A DNA stretch of 34,050 nt from Candidatus Thorarchaeota archaeon (GTDB lineage: Archaea; Asgardarchaeota; Thorarchaeia; Thorarchaeales; Thorarchaeaceae): positions 1 to 34,050 of the forward strand of contig QMYR01000004.1 in the NCBI GenBank assembly GCA_003662765.1, written 5' to 3'. Within the stretch, counting starts at the first letter, position 1. Every line of letters begins with the position of its first letter. This document shows positions 33,254-34,050 of the stretch, piece after piece. Under the pieces are notes generated by a model. It was not told where the DNA came from and made no database searches. It was given only the letters and a program-made list of their open reading frames with translations. Position numbers and translations under genes: made by a program.

Positions 33254-33481
33254 ATGCAGAGGATGCGTCGGGGCCGGATTCTATTGGATGGTGATGTCAC
33301 CATTCCCTCCGTCTACGTAGGGCCAGATGGCACCCGAAATGACGAAGACTCACCGGAAGAGAAGATTACTCGCGAGCAAGTAAGCGCTTACAAATCACAG
33401 AAACGGCAGGCTCGCCCTAGGCGTTATGGTCGCCGTCCCAATGAGCCCTCGAAGAAACAAGAGTTGTATTATCCAGCGTAA
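33254..33481 (+). CDS. Small basic hydrophilic protein
   Basis: 75 aa: a beta-like N-terminus (RRGRILLDGDVTIPSVYVGP), an acidic linker (NDEDSPEEK), and a Lys/Arg-rich tail (SQKRQARPRRYGRRPNEPSK). No family recognised. It is supported by a TATA box and ribosome site at correct spacing. The tail could bind nucleic acid, but this is guesswork. Confidence 0.6.
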   Translation: MQRMRRGRILLDGDVTIPSVYVGPDGTRNDEDSPEEKITREQVSAYKSQKRQARPRRYGRRPNEPSKKQELYYPA

Positions 33482-33568
33482 TGGTCGACTGGTGTCACAC
33501 TCTGGAACGGTAGAGTGATTTCGCCTAGGTACAAGAGAGGAGCGACGGCACTGTGGCCGTCAAAGACT

Positions 33569-34050
33569 CTACTCTCGGTTCTCTGAAACAACTCTCCTGA
33601 GGAGATCTCTGATCTCCCTGAGCACCGTCAGGATTTCATCTTCAAGCGAGTCGTCAATCCTAGGAACCGGCTCTTCTCTGCTGACAACCTCGGTCCCTGT
33701 GACATAGGATCCCCTCAGTCTTCGGAGTTCTTGCAGGATGAAGTTTCTCAGCTCTTCATAGAAGACAATTCCCTCGAGCTTCTCCTCGGGCCCCATCTGA
33801 GAGGTTCCCGAACAACCTGCAGTTTCAATCTCGACATTTCCGATTCCCAGTAACCTGTCAAACGGTCCCGCGCGGCTCGAGATGTTTGTGATGGTTCTGA
33901 AGGGAACGTGCTTACGTGTGACATTGATTGTCCCCTTCTTGACATAGACCTCTGGCATCGCTTGCCCAGACTCCGAGATGACCGAGTACTCGATGAATCT
34001 CACGTACAGCGGTATCAACACGGCAGCTGGCACCACCCAGAATGCCGTTA
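33569..34050 (-). CDS. Bacterial-PH (bPH2) domain membrane protein, 5' end outside window
   Basis: The frame is open to the right edge. Visible parts: a membrane helix (AFWVVPAAVLIPLYVRFI), then VYVKKGTINVTRKHVPF and RTITNISSRAGPFDRLLGI, GNVEIETAG, the pattern of the bPH2/DUF304 (YdbS-like) domain. A helical acidic tail (EDEILTVLREIRDLLRRVV) closes it. Such proteins sit in the membrane with the PH domain inside the cell; their function is poorly known. GTG 34036 is an internal codon rather than the likely start. Confidence 0.75.
   Translation of the reverse strand, partial: TAFWVVPAAVLIPLYVRFIEYSVISESGQAMPEVYVKKGTINVTRKHVPFRTITNISSRAGPFDRLLGIGNVEIETAGCSGTSQMGPEEKLEGIVFYEELRNFILQELRRLRGSYVTGTEVVSREEPVPRIDDSLEDEILTVLREIRDLLRRVVSENRE

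Noticed and set aside
1-34050. CRISPR array
   Set aside because: No regularly spaced direct repeats were found on reading the window.

Overview
The window is archaeal. The 23S rRNA gene carries archaeal signature sequences and is flanked by a pre-rRNA stem that folds into a canonical bulge-helix-bulge (3-nt bulge, 4-bp helix, 3-nt bulge). Many genes are preceded by a TATA-like box about 24-27 nt upstream of the start codon or expected transcript start. There are two geranylgeranyl-reductase-family flavoproteins, as expected of an organism with isoprenoid lipids. No 16S, 5S or tRNA gene accompanies the 23S gene. Unlinked rRNA genes, a leucine-rich-repeat protein of the 'DLSPLA' type, FG-GAP surface proteins and the many multi-pass membrane proteins would fit an Asgard (Thorarchaeota-like) archaeon, but that placement is inference.

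Layout. 1-8301 is mostly housekeeping: the end of a probable flavoprotein, a MIG-type mismatch DNA glycosylase, a nucleoside phosphorylase, a GNAT acetyltransferase, a geranylgeranyl reductase, a membrane-anchored M28 peptidase, a WD40 propeller, a stand-alone TnpB-N-terminus-like protein, a nucleotidyltransferase/HEPN-like protein with a damaged active site, and an RNase PH of bacterial type. 8479-11994 is the 23S transcription unit: promoter, structured leader, processing stem and rRNA.

12600-24183 is an accessory region. It starts with a possible operon of a caspase-like (clan CD) membrane protein and two multi-pass membrane proteins. Then come a degenerate copy of a toxin-antitoxin junction, a leaderless two-gene operon ending in an Nmad3-like nucleotide-modification protein, a frameshifted small membrane protein divergent from it, and a surface protein. 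Next are an intact DUF6516/TumE-like pair, a divergently arranged AbiE-like pair with a clear operator at the promoter, a tnpB 3' remnant, a VapBC locus with a stop codon in each gene, an LRR protein, and further membrane proteins.

24184-26838 is a visibly A/T-richer insert with one radical SAM/SPASM enzyme, followed after five bases by a second decayed tnpB 3' end in the opposite orientation. 26839-34050 returns to ordinary genes: a second geranylgeranyl reductase, an SDR-type epimerase divergent from a MarR regulator, an FG-GAP surface protein, an HTH regulator that appears to lack any ATG/GTG/TTG start, a secreted protein, a small conserved-looking protein and a bacterial-PH membrane protein cut by the window edge.

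The most interesting parts are the caspase-like membrane operon, the Nmad3 operon with its shared bidirectional promoter, the AbiE operator, the double-nonsense VapBC locus, and the lone bacterial-type RNase PH.
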